Assembly: GCA_003133425.1 (NCBI GenBank)
Contig: PKXI01000211.1
Coordinates: forward strand, 35,056 to 53,534
Direction: 5' to 3'
DNA: 18,479 nucleotides
Origin: Acidobacteriaceae bacterium
GTDB taxonomy: Bacteria > Acidobacteriota > Terriglobia > Terriglobales > Acidobacteriaceae
Part shown: positions 1-7,296 of the stretch, piece after piece
Numbering within the stretch: the first letter of the stretch is position 1
How the letters are laid out: every line of letters starts with the position of its first letter
Notes under the pieces: generated by a model
Databases searched by the model: none
Seen by the model: the letters and a program-made list of their open reading frames with translations, nothing else
What the model was told of the DNA's origin: nothing
Made by a program: the position numbers and the translations under genes

Positions 1-80
1 AATCACGCGGTCATGGTACTAGAGCGTCTTTCGTGGCTTCATCTGTCTTGCCTGCAAGACACATGCGATGTTGCCTTAAA

Positions 81-117
81 CCCGGCGAGCTTCAGACCCA
101 CTCGCCGGGATTTCTTT
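81..117 (+). terminator. Rho-independent terminator of an upstream gene
   Basis: A perfect 9-bp stem, CCCGGCGAG at 81-89 pairing with CTCGCCGGG at 101-109, closes an 11-nt loop and is followed by ATTTCTTT at 110-117. It lies on the plus strand about 75 nt before the first gene, so it most simply ends a gene to the left of the window. It could instead act as an attenuator in the leader of the respiratory operon; no promoter could be placed confidently on either side of it. Confidence 0.75.
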
Positions 118-126
118 CAAGCCCTC

Positions 127-162
127 AGCTACTCACCCAGAGCGATCTGGGCTGGAGTAGTT
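127..162 (+). promoter_or_regulatory. GNRA-capped hairpin in the leader of the respiratory operon
   Basis: An upper stem CCCAGA (136-141) pairs with TCTGGG (146-151) around the tetraloop GCGA, which fits the GNRA class. After a 1x3 internal loop, a lower stem AGCTACTC (127-134) pairs with GAGTAGTT (155-162), with one G-U pair. It ends 28 nt before the ATG at 191. The structure is read directly from the sequence. A regulatory or mRNA-stability role is inferred; no known riboswitch family is recognised. Confidence 0.5.
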
Positions 163-190
163 CAAAAGCAAACGCCAGAGTGGGGAACGC

Positions 191-2026
191 ATGCCATACT
201 CCATCACGGTCCCGGACCGGGAATATTTCGATAAGAATATTCCGTGCCGCGCTGCCTGTCCGATCCACACGGAATGCGGGCGCTATGTGCAGGCCATCGG
301 GATCTCAAAGGACGAGGAAGCATACCTTCTGGCCCGCGCGCCGAATCCATTCGCATACGTTCTAGGCCGCATCTGCGCGCATCCCTGCGAGGATAACTGC
401 CGGCGCGGCAAAATCGACGAGCCGATCGCCATCTGCGCATTGAAACGCTACGCAACGGATCGCCACAACTTGGGCACCGGACACGACCCGGCCCGCAAGA
501 AGTTGTCGCCTGCTCCCAAGCGAAATAAGCGGATTGCGATTGTGGGTGCCGGTGTTTGTGGCCTTACATGCGCCCATGATCTGGCCCTGTTGGGTTACAC
601 GGTTGAAGTTTTTGAATCTGCCCCGGTTCCTGGCGGCATGCTTTATCTGGGCATTCCGCAATTCCGGCTGCCGCGGGAAATCATCAAGATGGAAGTCGAC
701 AACATTCTGGCCATGGGGGTGACGCTGCATACCCGCATGACGCTGGGACGCGACATCTCCTTCAACGATTTGAGGTCGAAGTTCGATGCGGTCCTGCTGG
801 CCACCGGGCTCAACAAGGGCCGCGAGTTGAACATTCCGGGAGCGCACCTGGCAGGCGTTTACAACGGCATCGATTTTCTCATTAACGTCAATCTCGGATT
901 TGAGATTGAACTTGGGAAGCGCGTGGTTGTGGTGGGCGGCGGTAACGTAGCCATTGATGTGGCGCGCGCGGCCGTCCGCCTCGTGCATGAGGCTGTGGAC
1001 TTTGCCGAAGACGATGATGCCAAGGGCCTACAGCCTGCCTTTGACGCGGCGCGCATGGCTCTGCGCTCGGGTGCCGAAGAAGTCGACATGGTCAGCCTGG
1101 AATCGCGCGCACAGATGCCGGCATGGAAGGGCGAAGTTGACGAAGCCGAGCACGAGGGCATCGTGGTGGATAACGGTTGGGGACCGAAAGAGATTGTCGG
1201 CGAGAACGGCGTCGTCACCGGACTCAAAGTCCGCCGTTGTCTTACTGTTTTCGATGAAAACGGCCGCTTCAATCCGGTATTCAGCGACGAAGAAAAGATC
1301 ATCCCCTGCGACAGCGTGATCCTGGCCATCGGCCAGCAGGCCGACCTCTCATTCCTCAGCGGCGAAGAGGGAGTGCAGGTGACGCCGCGCGGAATCCTCA
1401 AGATCGACGAGAATCTGATGACAACGGCCCCCGGCGTCTTTGCCGGCGGCGACGTGGCCTTCGGGCCGCGCATCCTTGTTGAGGCTGTTGCCAACGGCCA
1501 TAAATCGGCGCGCTCCATTCATGTCTATCTCAGCGGCAAAACCGCCAAGACAGTACTAAGCCGCTTTCGCATCCTGCCCAATTGGGAGATGCCGCGCGGC
1601 TTTCTCACTACTCCGCGGCAGACGATGCCTGTTCTTGCAGCCAACCGGCGCATCGGCATTGCGGAAGTGGAACTAGGTTTTGACGAGGAGCAGGGCCGCC
1701 TCGAAGGAAAGCGCTGTCTCAACTGCCAGGTGAATACGATCTTCGACGGATCGAAGTGCATTCTGTGCGCGGGCTGCGTGGACATTTGTCCGGAGAACTG
1801 CCTGCGCCTGGTGGACCTGGCGCAGGTGAGTGGTGATGCGCGATACGACGCCCTGATTCAGCATCGCTATGGAGTTCCCGCCGTCGAACTGAAAGCGGGC
1901 CGAGCCGGAGCCATTATCAAAAATGAAGAGAAGTGCATTCGCTGCGGACTCTGCGCCGAGCGATGCCCAACCGGGGCCATCACCATGGAGGCCCTGGAGC
2001 AGCAGGAGCGGGAAGTCTTTGAATAA
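191..2026 (+). CDS. GltD-like FAD/NAD(P) oxidoreductase with N- and C-terminal iron-sulfur domains
   Basis: A 611-residue cytoplasmic flavoprotein of the glutamate-synthase small-subunit/NfnB superfamily. The N-terminal Fer4_20-type domain has cysteines at 19, 23, 29, 62, 66 and 70. The FAD-binding motif GAGVCG is at 119-124, the pyridine-nucleotide motif GGGNVA at 249-254, and the second FAD motif with GVFAGGDV begins near 415. The C-terminus carries two [4Fe-4S] ferredoxin motifs, C523-x2-C-x2-C-x3-C533 and C582-x2-C-x2-C-x3-C592, plus a C509-x2-C512 pair. It lies 12 bp before the Rieske gene and is the first gene of the operon. It is not a plain GltD: no large GOGAT subunit is nearby, and the ferredoxin tail suggests electron transfer between NAD(P)H or ferredoxin and the adjacent quinol complex. 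That role is inferred. A weak GTGGGGA ribosome site precedes the ATG. Confidence 0.88.
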   Translation: MPYSITVPDREYFDKNIPCRAACPIHTECGRYVQAIGISKDEEAYLLARAPNPFAYVLGRICAHPCEDNCRRGKIDEPIAICALKRYATDRHNLGTGHDPARKKLSPAPKRNKRIAIVGAGVCGLTCAHDLALLGYTVEVFESAPVPGGMLYLGIPQFRLPREIIKMEVDNILAMGVTLHTRMTLGRDISFNDLRSKFDAVLLATGLNKGRELNIPGAHLAGVYNGIDFLINVNLGFEIELGKRVVVVGGGNVAIDVARAAVRLVHEAVDFAEDDDAKGLQPAFDAARMALRSGAEEVDMVSLESRAQMPAWKGEVDEAEHEGIVVDNGWGPKEIVGENGVVTGLKVRRCLTVFDENGRFNPVFSDEEKIIPCDSVILAIGQQADLSFLSGEEGVQVTPRGILKIDENLMTTAPGVFAGGDVAFGPRILVEAVANGHKSARSIHVYLSGKTAKTVLSRFRILPNWEMPRGFLTTPRQTMPVLAANRRIGIAEVELGFDEEQGRLEGKRCLNCQVNTIFDGSKCILCAGCVDICPENCLRLVDLAQVSGDARYDALIQHRYGVPAVELKAGRAGAIIKNEEKCIRCGLCAERCPTGAITMEALEQQEREVFE

Positions 2027-2038
2027 GGGAGCATGGGA

Positions 2039-2494
2039 ATGAACAGAAGAGCATTTCTCAGTTGGGGAACGGTGGGCGTAGGGGCGCTGTGTTCGGCGGT
2101 CGCAGTCAGCATGGCGGCAGTTGGACGATTCCTGGTGCCAAGCGTTTTCTATGAGCCGCCGCAATCCTTCAAGATCGGCAGCCCCGCCGACTTTCCATTT
2201 GGGCCTCCGACATTCATGGCCGACGAAAAGATCTTTGTGTTTCGCGATCGGGACAAGGGATTTGCAGTGGCCAGCGCGGTCTGTACGCACCTTGGCTGCA
2301 CGGTTGCGCACTTCACAAGCGACCAGAAATTCCATTGCCCCTGCCACGGCAGCGTATTTGGTCCCGACGGCACAGTGTTGCACGGTCCGGCGCCGCGGCC
2401 GCTGAACTGGTTTGAGGTTACTCTGGCTCGCGATGGGAAACTGAACATCGACAAGGACAAGATCGTGCCTTCCAGCTATCGGTTGATGGTGTAA
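2039..2494 (+). CDS. Rieske [2Fe-2S] protein, Tat-dependent
   Basis: A 151-residue Rieske subunit of a cytochrome bc-type complex, which takes the first electron from quinol at the Qo site on the outer face of the membrane. The cluster motifs are complete: C82-T-H84-L-G-C87 and C100-P-C102-H103-G, with the two cysteines that can form the stabilising disulfide. The N-terminus starts NRRAFLSW, a twin-arginine motif, followed by a hydrophobic helix at about 9-33 that would act as an uncleaved anchor. The start at 2039 is preferred over the ATG at 2033 because GGGAG at 2027-2031 lies 7 nt from it but only 1 nt from 2033. The cytochrome b gene begins 2 bp after its stop codon, so the two are translationally linked. 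Confidence 0.93.
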   Translation: MNRRAFLSWGTVGVGALCSAVAVSMAAVGRFLVPSVFYEPPQSFKIGSPADFPFGPPTFMADEKIFVFRDRDKGFAVASAVCTHLGCTVAHFTSDQKFHCPCHGSVFGPDGTVLHGPAPRPLNWFEVTLARDGKLNIDKDKIVPSSYRLMV

Positions 2495-2496
2495 CG

Positions 2497-3783
2497 ATGA
2501 ATCTGATTCGCGAAATCTGGCAATCGATCGTGCGGCGAGATCCCCTGTCCACCGACAAGGGAAAGTCCGAACTCGTCTTTCTCAATGTGTGGCTGCACAT
2601 TCATCCGGCCAAAGTGAAGAAGGAAAATCTAAGGTTCAAGCACAGCTTCTATCTTGGCTTCATCACCTTCTTTCTCTTCATGATTCTTCTCACAACCGGG
2701 ATAGCGCTGATGATCTATTACCGTCCTTATCCGCCGCAGGCGTATCAGGACATGAAGGATCTGCAGTTTGTCGTGTTCATGGGCCCATTCCTCAGAAACA
2801 TGCATCGCTGGGCGGCTCACGGCATGGTGGTCTGCGTCTTTCTTCATATGTGCCGGGTGTTCTACACCGGCTCGTATAAAAGGCCGCGCCAGTTCAACTG
2901 GGTGGTTGGCGTACTGCTGCTCCTGCTCACTCTGGGACTTTCCTTCACTGGTTACCTGTTGCCGTGGGATCAACTGGCTTACTGGGCCATCACGGTCGGA
3001 ACCAATATAGGCAGTTATGCTCCGTTCATCGGCGGCCAGGTGCGCGAAATTCTGCTGGGTGGCCATAGCGTCGGCGAAGCGGCTTTGCTGCGCTTTTACG
3101 TACTCCATGTAGCTGTTCTGCCAGCGATAATTATTCTGCTCACCATCGTTCACTTCTGGCGCGTTCGCAAAGACGGCGGGCTCTCGCGGCCGGTTTGGAA
3201 GCTGACACCGCCTAAGCAGGAAGTGCTGGTCACCATCGGCGCACCGGCTGAATCCGCAGCTCTCAATGTAGCCGCGGCCTCAAAAGATAAGACCTACGGC
3301 CTCATGGAAGTTGTTACCGGCAAGCCCATCTTTGAAACGATAACTCCCGAAGAAGAGGCAGATACGGTCTTCGCATACCCGTATGCCTTTGTCCGCGAGG
3401 CCGTAGTACTGATGGCAACGGTCACCACCATTATGACCATGTCGCTGTTCCTGAACGCGCCTCTTGAGGAACTGGCCAACCCGGCAAAGACTCCGAATCC
3501 GGCCAAGGCGCCGTGGTACTTTCTCGGTCTGCAGGAACTGGTGAGCCATTCTGCTCTTCTGGGTGGCGTAGTGGCGCCCGCCTTGATGGTGCTTGCGCTG
3601 ATCGCGATTCCATATCTTGATAGGAACCCCAGCCGCCGGCCTGCCGACCGCAAGTTGATTCTCTGGCTGTTCACCTTCTTCGTCGTGGCTAACCTGGCCC
3701 TGATTGTGATCGGTACTTTCTTCCGCGGTCCAGGCTGGGCGCTGGTTCCACCGTGGGTACATGTAGTTTCGGGGGCTGAGTAA
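2497..3783 (+). CDS. Cytochrome b of a Rieske/cytochrome b complex (b6 plus subunit-IV fusion)
   Basis: A 428-residue integral membrane protein that carries the two b haems and forms the quinol sites. The N-terminal half is b6-like. The haem ligand pairs are H103/H117 (13 residues between) and H204/H219 (14 between, the spacing of b6-type proteins). A charged, probably cytoplasmic linker covers about 225-290. The C-terminal half resembles subunit IV, with three hydrophobic helices after about residue 298. The Qo signature reads APWY with PWY at 339-341, so the glutamate of the usual PEWY is absent. The segment aligning with the Cys that binds the extra haem c in b6 reads FYLGFITF and has no Cys, so that haem is not expected. 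Its stop codon overlaps the start of the cytochrome c gene. Confidence 0.93.
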   Translation: MNLIREIWQSIVRRDPLSTDKGKSELVFLNVWLHIHPAKVKKENLRFKHSFYLGFITFFLFMILLTTGIALMIYYRPYPPQAYQDMKDLQFVVFMGPFLRNMHRWAAHGMVVCVFLHMCRVFYTGSYKRPRQFNWVVGVLLLLLTLGLSFTGYLLPWDQLAYWAITVGTNIGSYAPFIGGQVREILLGGHSVGEAALLRFYVLHVAVLPAIIILLTIVHFWRVRKDGGLSRPVWKLTPPKQEVLVTIGAPAESAALNVAAASKDKTYGLMEVVTGKPIFETITPEEEADTVFAYPYAFVREAVVLMATVTTIMTMSLFLNAPLEELANPAKTPNPAKAPWYFLGLQELVSHSALLGGVVAPALMVLALIAIPYLDRNPSRRPADRKLILWLFTFFVVANLALIVIGTFFRGPGWALVPPWVHVVSGAE

Positions 3784-5174
3784 TGGAACGGAGACTGCAA
3801 CAGCTCTTCTTTGCGCTGAGTCTCGTTGCGCTGGCGCTGATCCTGGCCGCGGCGTGGCAGGCCAATACGCCAACGTGGAAGACTTATCAGAAGAACTTTC
3901 TGCAGCTTGAGGCGCAGGGCGAACCTAACGCGGTTGCAAAGGCCGCCGTTCTCGCCACGCCGCCGCAGATTCACCAGACACTGCTCCCGGGCCTGCAGCG
4001 CGTTGACCGCTGCACCACCTGCCATCTGGGTGTCGACGATCCGACCATGAAGAACGCGCCGGAACCATTCCGTTATCACGCCGGACTTGGTCCCCACATT
4101 CCTTCCAGGTTCGGCTGTACCATTTGCCATGGCGGGCAGGGCTTGGCCACGAACAAGGAAGACGCGCACGGCAACGTACAGTTCTGGCAGAATCCTCTGC
4201 TGGCAAAGGACTACATTCGCGCCTCCTGCGGCCGATGCCACAAGGAAGGCGACGTCCCCGATGTGCCGGAGCTCGCGGAGGGCCGGCACCTGTTTGAAAC
4301 CCAGGGATGCCGCGGCTGTCACAAGTTGAACGGAGTGGGTGGAAGCATCGGCCCCGACTTGACTGAAGAAGGCGCAAGTCATCGCTCGCCGGAATGGCTC
4401 GAGCGCCATTTCCTGGCCCCCAACGCCGTCTCAGCCGGCTCGGCCATGCCCAACTTCCACTTCAACAGGGATCAGGCACGCGACCTTACCTATTACATGC
4501 TTTCGCTCACCAGCGAAGACATGGGAACTTTCTTTTCAAGCATGCGCTCGATCCCCGGCCCTGCATACGGCAAGCAACTGTTTGTTGAAAAGAACTGCAT
4601 CTCGTGCCATGCGGTTGGCGGAGTGGGCGCGAAGACCGGCCCAGACCTTCTCGGTGTTACCAAGCGGCACTCAATGGAATGGCTCGACGAACAGCTTGTG
4701 AATCCCGAGCTCGTTTATCCGGGAAGCGCGATGCCGGAATACGACCTGGAAACAAATGCCCGCAAGGCGCTCGTCGCTTTCCTGGCTGCTGCCACTCCGG
4801 AGGATGTGCAGTCGATTCTGTCCGGGAAACCCCGTTCACTGTCCCCTGAGGAAATTGCCATCGAGGCGGGCAAGCAAGACTTCTCCCGCTTCGGATGCGT
4901 AGGATGTCACGGAACGGAGCTTCAGGGAGGAGTCGCCAACCCCAACGCACAAGGCGGCGAGGTGCCTTCCCTTCTGCACGTATCCGACGACTACACCAAG
5001 GATGAAGTCATAGCGATTATCCGCAACGGCAGGGTGCCTCCCGTGGATAACCCGGCCGGGCCGCCTCCCCCGCTCTATATGCCCTCATGGAAACACGTGC
5101 TGAGCGATGAAGACATCAACCGCATTGCCGACTACCTCTGGTCGAAGCAGCAACTGAAGAAGGAAAGCTGGTAG
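3783..5174 (+). CDS. Membrane-anchored hexahaem cytochrome c subunit
   Basis: A 463-residue protein with six CXXCH haem-binding motifs, at 77-81, 112-116, 149-153, 176-180, 272-276 and 372-376. An N-terminal hydrophobic helix at about 8-25, after a basic start, should anchor it with the body in the periplasm. The first three haems form one cluster of about 80 residues. The fourth and fifth sit in two similar cytochrome-c domains, each with a GPDL element and a later AMP motif (AMPNF at 221, AMPEY at 316) that can supply methionine ligands. The sixth forms a C-terminal cytochrome-c domain. The ATG shares one base with the cytochrome b stop codon. It most likely takes electrons from the Rieske protein and passes them to an oxidase or soluble cytochrome; the acceptor is not encoded here. 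Confidence 0.9.
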   Translation: MERRLQQLFFALSLVALALILAAAWQANTPTWKTYQKNFLQLEAQGEPNAVAKAAVLATPPQIHQTLLPGLQRVDRCTTCHLGVDDPTMKNAPEPFRYHAGLGPHIPSRFGCTICHGGQGLATNKEDAHGNVQFWQNPLLAKDYIRASCGRCHKEGDVPDVPELAEGRHLFETQGCRGCHKLNGVGGSIGPDLTEEGASHRSPEWLERHFLAPNAVSAGSAMPNFHFNRDQARDLTYYMLSLTSEDMGTFFSSMRSIPGPAYGKQLFVEKNCISCHAVGGVGAKTGPDLLGVTKRHSMEWLDEQLVNPELVYPGSAMPEYDLETNARKALVAFLAAATPEDVQSILSGKPRSLSPEEIAIEAGKQDFSRFGCVGCHGTELQGGVANPNAQGGEVPSLLHVSDDYTKDEVIAIIRNGRVPPVDNPAGPPPPLYMPSWKHVLSDEDINRIADYLWSKQQLKKESW

Positions 5175-5292
5175 ATGGCTAGCCCTTATTACAGGTGACC
5201 CGCAGAGCCGATTGGTTTGAGATTTACACATTCCGTGCTTCAAGGGGATGTCCTGAGCCGCAACCGAATAGGTTCAATAAGTCATTAATGAC

Positions 5293-5306
5293 ATGGTCCG
5301 CCGCCG
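5293..5306 (+). repeat. Left subterminal inverted repeat of the IS1111-group element
   Basis: ATGGTCCGCCGCCG is the exact reverse complement of 6707-6720. It lies 41 bp before the preferred transposase start. Confidence 0.85.
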
Positions 5307-5347
5307 AAACCTCATCGGAGGTATAAGGGATGAACAGGAGGTGTTCC

Positions 5348-6385
5348 ATGGAAATTCACACGATCGGCATCGATCTTGGTAAGACGGTTTTTCACCTTGT
5401 TGGTCTTAACTCGCACGGCGAAGTTGTGGTGCGGAAGAAATGCTCCCGCAACCAGATTTTGCGCTTCACCGCGAACCTTCACGTGTCCTTGATTGGTATG
5501 GAAGCTTGTGGAGGTGCTCACTTTCTAGGCCGTGCTCTGCGCGAGCAAGGACATGATGTCCGTCTGATGCCGGCCCAATATGTGAAGCCCTACGTAAAGA
5601 CGAACAAAAACGACTTCATCGATGCGGAAGCTTGTGCCGAAGCTGTAGGACGGCCGAATATGCGCTTCGTACCGATCAAGACGGATGATCAACTTGATCT
5701 GCAGTCCCTGCATCGGGTGCGGGAACGCTGGGTGGCACGGCGCACCGCGGTGGTCAACCAAATGCGTGGATTGCTGCTGGAACGTGGCATCACGATCCGG
5801 AAGGGTCGCCGCTACATAGAGGAGTCGTTGCCCGGGATTCTGGAGGATCCGGAGAACAAGCTGTCGGGCGCATTGCGGGTGCTGCTGACGCAACTGCATC
5901 TGGAGATGCAATACCTCGACCGACAGGTCGAGGAATCCGACAAGCTGATCCTGGGCATCGCCGGAGAACTGGAACCTTGCCGGCGGCTGGTGGCGATCCC
6001 CGGCATCGGTCCGATCATAGCAACTGCCACTATCGCTGCGATCGGGAACGGAGCGGCCTTCAAGAAGGGCCGCGGATTTGCTGCCTGGTTGGGAGTAGTT
6101 CCAGGGGAACACTCCACTGGAGGCAAGCAAACGCTAACCGGTACCAGCAGACGCGGGAACAAATATCTTCGAAAGCTCTTTGTGCAGGGAGCACATTCTG
6201 TCCTGCTCCAGAAGACGAAACAATCTACCGGCCTGAGCAAGTGGCTAGATCAACTCACATCACGCAAGCGTATTCAAGTGGCTACGGTAGCTATGGCCAA
6301 TAAGATGGCGCGCATGGCTTGGGCGGTACTGTCCAAAGGAGAAGCCTATCGGCCTCCGCTGCTGCCACAGACTGCTGGAGACTGA
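5348..6385 (+). CDS. IS110-family (IS1111 group) DEDD transposase
   Basis: A 345-residue recombinase that would cut and join the IS ends through a serine nucleophile, with a RuvC-like domain and, in this family, a guiding RNA. The N-terminal domain starts with IGIDLGK and shows the acidic set D9, E52, D89 and D92. A coiled middle is followed by the C-terminal transposase_20 domain, with VAIPGIGP near 215-222 and the HSTGGK serine near 256. The length is typical for the family. The ATG at 5348 has AGGAGG 6 nt upstream. An in-frame ATG at 5330 also has a ribosome site (GGAGGT, 7 nt spacing) and would add six residues. No frameshift is visible, so the enzyme may be active. Confidence 0.93.
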   Translation: MEIHTIGIDLGKTVFHLVGLNSHGEVVVRKKCSRNQILRFTANLHVSLIGMEACGGAHFLGRALREQGHDVRLMPAQYVKPYVKTNKNDFIDAEACAEAVGRPNMRFVPIKTDDQLDLQSLHRVRERWVARRTAVVNQMRGLLLERGITIRKGRRYIEESLPGILEDPENKLSGALRVLLTQLHLEMQYLDRQVEESDKLILGIAGELEPCRRLVAIPGIGPIIATATIAAIGNGAAFKKGRGFAAWLGVVPGEHSTGGKQTLTGTSRRGNKYLRKLFVQGAHSVLLQKTKQSTGLSKWLDQLTSRKRIQVATVAMANKMARMAWAVLSKGEAYRPPLLPQTAGD

Positions 6386-6706
6386 AATGACCGGCCTGCA
6401 GATGACGCCTGTCACAAGCACAGGCTTGGAAATCGCTGCGCGATTCCCACATCCGCAGACCAGCGGCGACGGCTGACTGAACTGAGTTTTTTAAATCCAG
6501 CCAGGTTTGCTGGCGAACCATGAGATGGCACAACGGTCGATCCCGGCGCTCCCGAAACCTGTACCCGTCAACAGCCTAGCCAAGGCCGTGTCATTAAATA
6601 GAACGAGGGCGCAGCGCATTCCATCCAGGCCAGGAGACAATTCTCCAACAAAGGCCGCATACATGTGCGCAGACCAACACGCCACTCCCATTTTTCGCTT
6701 GCAAAA
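6386..6706 (+). ncRNA. Candidate bridge RNA region in the right end of the IS
   Basis: About 320 bp between the transposase stop and the right inverted repeat hold no credible gene. In the IS1111 group the bridge RNA is encoded on this side of the transposase gene. Three consecutive hairpins are visible: GCCTGT/ACAGGC at 6407-6425, GGAAATCG with CGATTCC at about 6428-6447, and GCCAG/CTGGC at 6500-6514. The serial stem-loops and the location fit a bridge RNA. The target- and donor-binding loops and the RNA ends were not resolved by eye, so the RNA identity is inferred. Confidence 0.45.
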
Positions 6707-6720
6707 CGGCGGCGGACCAT
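6707..6720 (-). repeat. Right subterminal inverted repeat of the IS1111-group element
   Basis: CGGCGGCGGACCAT is the exact reverse complement of 5293-5306 and marks the right end of the element. Confidence 0.85.
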
Positions 6721-6723
6721 ACA

Positions 6724-7025
6724 TGACGAGTAAGCAATCGAGGCCAGGGCGATACGAGTCCTGATATATCGGCATTTCTTCTGAAATGCATCGTGGAGTT
6801 GATTTGTCCCCGTGGGGTCCATGCTCTGCGGTTGTTTCCTGGGTACCCAAGCACTCAGTCAGGACAAGCGGACTGCACAAACCAAGGTAGTCCAAATGAT
6901 GCTGCCCAAACCCGCTCCGCTGGCAAAAGCGGGGTAAAGTTGTTCCCAACAGCGCTTGTTGTTCCTTTGTGTTCCCACGCACGGACGGGGAAAGTCCAGA
7001 AACCTACTGTAAGTTCTTTAAAATA
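6724..7025. other. Non-coding stretch between the IS and the tRNA fragment
   Basis: No credible gene is visible. The open frames here are short or cross the IS end, and their products resemble no family. A small hairpin with arms CCCGCT and AGCGGG (about 6910-6935) has no following T tract, so it is not called a terminator. The stretch should be chromosomal flank if 7026-7070 is an island boundary. Confidence 0.5.
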
Positions 7026-7070
7026 TGGTAGGCACGATTGGACTCGAACCAGCGACCTCTTCCGTGTCAA
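7026..7070 (-). other. 3' fragment of a tRNA-Val(GAC) gene, probable att site of an integrated island
   Basis: Read on the minus strand, this is a tRNA from the anticodon loop to the encoded CCA. It holds the loop TTGACAC with anticodon GAC, the stem GGAAG, a five-base variable loop, a T arm with GGTTCGAGTCC, the acceptor half CGTGCCT, and A-CCA. There is no D arm or 5' acceptor half upstream, so it is not a functional tRNA. The T stem has one C-A mismatch. Immediately 5' there is CTTCC then TAA, so a CTTCC/GGAAG pairing is partly retained. Duplicated tRNA 3' halves of this kind are the usual scar of tyrosine-recombinase islands. The CCA end faces the chromosome, so the island should lie to the right of 7070. 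Confidence 0.7.
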
Positions 7071-7100
7071 TTAGGAAGATGATCGTAACCCATTGATTCT

Positions 7101-7129
7101 AAAGCGCACTGATGGCTCAGAAAGCGCAC
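7101..7129. repeat. Two direct AAAGCGCAC repeats 20 bp apart
   Basis: AAAGCGCAC occurs at 7101-7109 and 7121-7129, a spacing of exactly 20 bp, or about two helical turns, just inside the putative att site. Arm-type integrase or excisionase sites are the likely reading. Confidence 0.5.
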
Positions 7130-7134
7130 ATAAG

Positions 7135-7173
7135 CACCCTAAAACACCCTTCAGCACCCTAATCGAACCCTAA
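7135..7173. repeat. Four CACCCTaa-type repeats at 10-11 bp spacing
   Basis: CACCCTAA at 7135, CACCCT at 7145, CACCCTAA at 7155 and AACCCTAA at 7166 recur once per helical turn, so all face the same side of the DNA. The block is 65 bp inside the tRNA fragment. It is probably a binding array for a recombinase, excisionase or partition-type protein; the neighbouring ribbon-helix-helix protein is another candidate ligand. Confidence 0.5.
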
Positions 7174-7296
7174 AGTTCGCAAGAAAGAAGAGGTCAGGAG
7201 GGAAGAGGCGGTCTTAGCGTAGTCGCATCTGAAGGCACGCAACGCTTCAGACTCCCCGGCTACCATCTCATGGCTCCTGAACTCCCCTCGATGGCT

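Larger units (their letters stand above)
5286..6723 (+). mobile_element. IS1111-group insertion sequence (IS110 family)
   Basis: An element of about 1.44 kb containing one DEDD transposase gene. A 14-bp perfect inverted repeat lies just inside each end (5293-5306 and 6707-6720). Subterminal repeats of this kind, set back a few bases from the true ends, are characteristic of the IS1111 group. The exact ends were placed by analogy with known members, which have about 7 bp outside the left repeat and 3 bp outside the right, and are uncertain by a few bases. The pentamer ATGAC occurs at 5288-5292 and again at 6723-6727, consistent with a short shared recombination core. It inserted in the gap between the respiratory operon and the tRNA fragment and disrupts no recognisable gene. 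Confidence 0.85.

Noticed and set aside
3294..4409. Long minus-strand open frame of 371 codons opposite cytochrome b and cytochrome c
   Set aside because: It lies antisense to two well-supported genes, resembles no family, and is explained by the codon bias of the real genes.
6491..6982. Minus-strand open frame of 163 codons across the right end of the IS
   Set aside because: It crosses the inverted repeat and the IS boundary, so it could only have existed since insertion, and it shows no domain.
6793..7074. Plus-strand open frame ending in DWTRTSDLFRVN
   Set aside because: The protein-like tail is the antisense translation of the tRNA-Val 3' fragment, a common false gene call.
7026..7098. 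Complete tRNA gene on the minus strand
   Set aside because: There is no D arm or matching 5' acceptor half, and three extra bases (TAA) interrupt the anticodon arm.
7135..7173. Possible CRISPR array
   Set aside because: Repeats are only 6-8 bp at 10-11 bp spacing, with no spacers of CRISPR length and no cas genes.
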